This document shows positions 60,801 through 64,000 of a stretch of 64,000 nt of DNA, in pieces; within the stretch, counting starts at the first letter, position 1, and each line of letters begins with the position of its first letter. Source of the stretch: Phytomonas francai (taxonomy: Eukaryota; Euglenozoa; Kinetoplastea; Trypanosomatida; Trypanosomatidae). The translations under genes and the position numbers were made by a program. Under the pieces are notes generated by a model. It was not told the origin of the DNA, did no database searches, and was given only the letters and a program-made list of their open reading frames with translations. The stretch covers positions 352,072 to 416,071 of the forward strand of contig MJCC01000005.1 of the NCBI GenBank assembly GCA_001766655.1, read 5' to 3'.

Positions 60801-62075
60801 CTCTGCCTGCAGATCATCGCGCTGCGCGTCGGGGACCCGCGGGAGTTCCTCGCGAGGGCGCTCGAGCCGCCGGCGGCGGCCGAGGTCGAGGTCGCGCTCG
60901 CGCGCCTGCGGGATCTCGACGCGGTCGGCGCCGACGGGGCCCTCACCGCGCTCGGCCGGCGCCTTTCCATCCTGCCGGTGGAGCCGAGGATGGGAAAGGT
61001 GATTTTGATGGGCGCGCTCCTCCGCTGCCTCGACGCCGCCCTCACGATCGCCTCGCTCGCCGAGGCCGACGTCTTCATGCCGGCGCGGGAGTACAGGGAG
61101 GCGGTCCGGCTCCACCGCGAGGACCTCTCCAAGGACACCCGCTCGGACCTCATCGCCTCCGTCAACGGCTATAATTACTGGGCGGCGAATCACTACCAGA
61201 AAAGGCCCGTGGGGGTCATCCAGGCCCTCGAGAAACGCCTGCTCAGCGTTCCGCTGCTGTTGGGGCTGTCCCGGCATAAATCGCAGTTCCACGACATCCT
61301 CCTCGAGAGCGGCTTCCTCGTGGAGCCGCCGGAAGTGGGCGAAAGCAAGGAGGCCTGGTCCGCGCGCACGTCGGACTCGAAAGCCAAGGCCAACCGCCCC
61401 CCGCGCGAGACGTATGATGCCTTTATCGAGCAATCCCCATTTTCGTCCGAGTCTTCGAGTGTGGGGTTGGTGAAGTGCGTGATTGCCTCGGGGCTTCTTC
61501 CGCATCTTGCGATGAACCGACAGCGCCGTTTGCTGGATACAAAATTTGAACGTCTGGTGAGCACCTCCCCGGACTCCGTGATTCACCGAACCCCACAATC
61601 GAATATTAAGTTTCCATTTTTTGTTTACACCGAACTAAGCAAATCTTCCGAAACGCGACAACTCGTTCTAAGAGGGCTGACGAATGTATCGCTTTGGACT
61701 CTGCTGCTTATGGGCGCGAGCAGTGTTTCCATCACGTACGAGGATAAACTGTCAATAGGTTGTTTAGATGGATGGATTTTCTTCCGCGCGACGTTCGGGA
61801 CCCTCGAGCTCATCAAAAAACTCAGGCGCGCAGTTCAGTATTGCTTTGCCCAAAAAATTACAGATCCACACTCTTTCGAGAATAGTCAAAATGTCGAAAA
61901 GGTACGACTTCTTATTAAGGAGCTTGTCGAGAGCCCAATCAAGCCAAACAACTTGATTGATGAAATCTGGACCGAAACAGGCACCATTATCAAACCCTTC
62001 ATGGAGCCCCCTCAACCCGATTCGGAAGAGTCTTCAACTGAGCATAATAACAACGAATCCGAAACGACAAAATAA
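54805..62075 (+). CDS. REH2: REH2-type mitochondrial RNA-editing helicase (frameshift in C run)
   Basis: The gene would code about 2420 residues (T. brucei REH2 is about 2170). The frame from 54805 is protein-like to about 56170; after a C10 run at 56175-56184 the next frame continues to 62075, so one base seems missing. The N-terminus is basic and presequence-like; the ATG at 54910 is an alternative start. About seven dsRBD-like modules follow, several sharing an M-H-A-E-x-x-x-D-x-L-G core. The helicase has motif I G-x-x-G-C-G-K-T (about 59535-59560), II D-E-I-H (59832-59843), III S-A-T (59928-59936) and VI Q-R-R-G-R-A-G-R (60678-60701), then an HA2/OB end. REH2 is the mitochondrial helicase of editing complexes. 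Confidence 0.85.
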
Positions 62076-62654
62076 TTCATCATGAATTTTTATAGGCAAG
62101 AACTAAAGAGAAAGTTGCTGAAGCATGCCATGGAGCCAAAGTTATTGAAGGGTTAGAGGGGGGGGGGGGGGGGGGGGGGAATCGCAGTACAAAGCATCCC
62201 CACCAAAAAATGCGCAACTAGAAATGGAATAGGGATGAAATTCACAAAGATTGTATGCTAAAAATAAAAAAGGTAAAGGTATTTGGTGGCATTTATGTCT
62301 GTCAATCGAAAGTCGTCAGAAGCCTTTTGGGAGCTAGCGATCTCACATTTTTTAAAGTTTGTGCTATAAAAGCGTTGGTAAAGCTTGACTATAGAGCACG
62401 CTCCTAGAAATGTGGGCATTAAGTTTGCCCAAATCGTGTTCGCATTCCCTTACCTTCCACTTAACCATTTAATCCTTTTAACTTTATTTTCCCAGTATTC
62501 GTTTTGCCTCTGCGTAGAGTGATCCTCATACCGCAAAATATTTTCAAAAAAAAAAAAAGGGAAAAAAGGACCGCAGTAGTAAAATGAAAGTTGACTATTA
62601 CACTGAAAACATAAAATGAAATGTTTTGATGAGAAGCAATATTTTATAGGTAGC
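62076..62654. other. Intergenic with G22 run
   Basis: 579 bases. A run of 22 G lies at 62158-62179; A- and T-rich tracts follow. No gene. Confidence 0.7.
62158..62179. repeat. Poly-G run (G22)
   Basis: An uninterrupted run on the coding strand, 80 bases after the helicase stop. Confidence 0.85.
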
Positions 62655-64000
62655 ATGAGTAAATCCATTGAAAGACTACCTCATTGGTATCAAATAGGGG
62701 CTTTATGTGGGGTTTTGATTGTCATCTACTTGCACGATACCTTTTTCATTAGTTGGCTCGTAATGAGTCTCCACAATTCGCTCGGCACTGCGTGGATTTG
62801 GCACCCAGAGTATCGAACAGTTCTAAATCATTTATCGCTCAAGGAGCACTTGTGTTTCACCCTATACGGAATTGGCCTCGGGATTGTTGTGATGCTGTTG
62901 TACAAGGTTTTTTGTCAAGAAAGGTTTAAAATTGGTTCTTCTCTTTCCCAGCTCTTCCCAAATCGAAAAGGGTTGACCGCTCTTTTCTGCGTTTTACTAT
63001 GCTTCGTAGAAATGATTCGTATGCACGAAGTAACAATAGAATGTTTCAAAAATGAAACCTCTATAGCAAGTATCGCGCTCAAAGAGCTAGTAAGAAATAA
63101 ATCCAGCAATTCCAAGTCGAAATACGGTCTTCATTTTGTGATCCAAGTAGAGTTATTTGAGGCATACCTTCTCCGTGTGCTTCCTTATCAGATTATGGTA
63201 ACGCTTGTTGCCATCGCGTATCGGCTGTTCAGGGATATTCCACGGAAGCTTCACGTCGCGTTGCGGTGGTACATGGTCACCATCGGACTTGTCTATTCTG
63301 CTGGAAGTATTCTTTCTATATTATTTCTCAGGAGCAAACCAACTCTATCGTCGTTAGCACGCATTGCATGGTCGACTTTTATTTTGGGCACCGTCAACTA
63401 CCTTTACGGTCCATCGAGACGAGCAGGTATGGTGTTTACGATATCTTCCTCCCGCACAGTTATCCAAACTATTCGTGGTCTTCTAATGTGCATGGCGCTG
63501 CACAGCATCATTTCTTTATTTGCGCTTGCTCTCCTCGTCAGCGTGCATGTTGTGGAGCTTATTACGATCTGGTTTGCGGTAACACTGCTTATGATTTGGA
63601 TACCGGCTATTGTGGATTCGTGCTCGTTGGAGGGTATCGTCATCGTTTCAGGTCTGCTGAGCATTCTGCTCTATTTCATGAATGAACTTTCCAGTACGAC
63701 TGCCTTTCGCCTGGGAATCATGGTGGCGTTGTGGTGGCTAAATACCTCTCTCCTATATAACCTTACCGTCAACGCGTTTCATACGCGATACGTTGGGTTG
63801 GGCGTTGTGGTGTGGTGGCTTCTGTGGTCGATTTCTCTCCAAAAAAATATAAACAGGACTTATGGAAGCGATACCTGCCAAGCCCCGGCTGCTATAAATT
63901 TATCCGATCTAAAATCTCTTGTACAAAGTCGGGGCGACGAGGCTGTCAGCGCGGCAATGCCAATTGTAGATTGTATTATAAGCCGAAAAATAAAATGGCT
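62655..64000 (+). CDS. Polytopic membrane protein, cut by the window end
   Basis: The ATG at 62655 opens a frame that runs without a stop to the window end, at least 448 residues. It has about ten hydrophobic segments: two near the N-terminus (about 13-37 and 70-93), one near 110-123, then a cluster from about 160 to 405, interrupted by short basic loops. The end reached here is more polar. The layout suggests a multi-pass membrane protein such as a transporter or a glycan-synthesis enzyme, but no motif is recognised. The codons are less GC-rich than in the preceding helicase. Confidence 0.8.
   Translation, partial: MSKSIERLPHWYQIGALCGVLIVIYLHDTFFISWLVMSLHNSLGTAWIWHPEYRTVLNHLSLKEHLCFTLYGIGLGIVVMLLYKVFCQERFKIGSSLSQLFPNRKGLTALFCVLLCFVEMIRMHEVTIECFKNETSIASIALKELVRNKSSNSKSKYGLHFVIQVELFEAYLLRVLPYQIMVTLVAIAYRLFRDIPRKLHVALRWYMVTIGLVYSAGSILSILFLRSKPTLSSLARIAWSTFILGTVNYLYGPSRRAGMVFTISSSRTVIQTIRGLLMCMALHSIISLFALALLVSVHVVELITIWFAVTLLMIWIPAIVDSCSLEGIVIVSGLLSILLYFMNELSSTTAFRLGIMVALWWLNTSLLYNLTVNAFHTRYVGLGVVVWWLLWSISLQKNINRTYGSDTCQAPAAINLSDLKSLVQSRGDEAVSAAMPIVDCIISRKIKW

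Noticed and set aside
60381..61598. 405-codon minus-strand frame over the helicase end
   Set aside because: The + strand here codes helicase motif VI and the HA2/OB region; the minus frame is a shadow.
1..64000. tRNA, CRISPR or prokaryotic operon signals
   Set aside because: I found no B-box with cloverleaf pairing, no spaced repeat array and no Shine-Dalgarno pattern. A computed tRNAscan-SE run would be needed to exclude tRNAs fully.

Overview
The window reads as nuclear DNA of a kinetoplastid protist, most likely a trypanosomatid. All 29 recognisable protein genes lie on the + strand, none needs an intron, and many AUGs follow a pyrimidine-rich tract and an AG, as expected for polycistronic transcription with spliced-leader trans-splicing. 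Several proteins point to kinetoplastids: a very large dsRBD/DEIH helicase of the mitochondrial RNA-editing REH2 type, an LPG2-type GDP-mannose transporter, a VDAC-like porin, and a short retroposon that starts with the Pr77/HDV-ribozyme-like signature of the ingi/L1Tc/SIDER family. The species cannot be resolved by eye.

Layout. From 0.2 to 20 kb there are many cytoskeletal or ciliary proteins: a thioredoxin-fold protein, a calcyphosin-like EF-hand protein, a coiled-coil protein, NME7, an LRR protein, CEP41, a tau-tubulin-kinase-like CK1, CFAP418, a right-handed beta-helix protein, and a membrane-anchored cytochrome-b5/MAPR protein. From 20 to 35 kb come a mitochondrial carrier, a four-TM protein, the GDP-mannose transporter, RRP6 (interrupted by a 445-base N gap), a phosphatidylinositol phosphate kinase, the VDAC-like porin and a membrane-tethered P-loop kinase. 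From 36 to 50 kb are a SET-domain protein, a zinc-knuckle/WW/RanBP2-finger protein, an unrecognised helical protein, a ubiquitin-like/coiled-coil/CesT-like protein, a gene with a probable homopolymer frameshift, and a tail-anchored SDR. From 50 to 64 kb are a large PIN-domain protein, an Abitram (FAM206A) homologue, the REH2-type helicase (also frameshifted in a C run) and the start of a polytopic membrane protein cut by the window end.

Long intergenic stretches are AT-rich and full of microsatellites and G or C runs, while gene interiors are often strongly GC-rich. Two stretches hold structure that genes do not explain. At 39660-39986 a 307-bp non-autonomous retroposon has a degenerate HDV-like ribozyme fold at its 5' end, an A8 tail and a perfect 10-bp target-site duplication. 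At 35331-36111 a perfect 102-bp direct repeat flanks a 577-bp segment.

Functionally the genes do not form one pathway; in kinetoplastids neighbours share transcription, not necessarily function. The density of cilium and microtubule genes on the left is still notable. The set GDP-mannose transporter, RRP6, PIP kinase and REH2 fits, from memory and unchecked, conserved synteny with T. brucei chromosome 4 and L. major chromosome 34.
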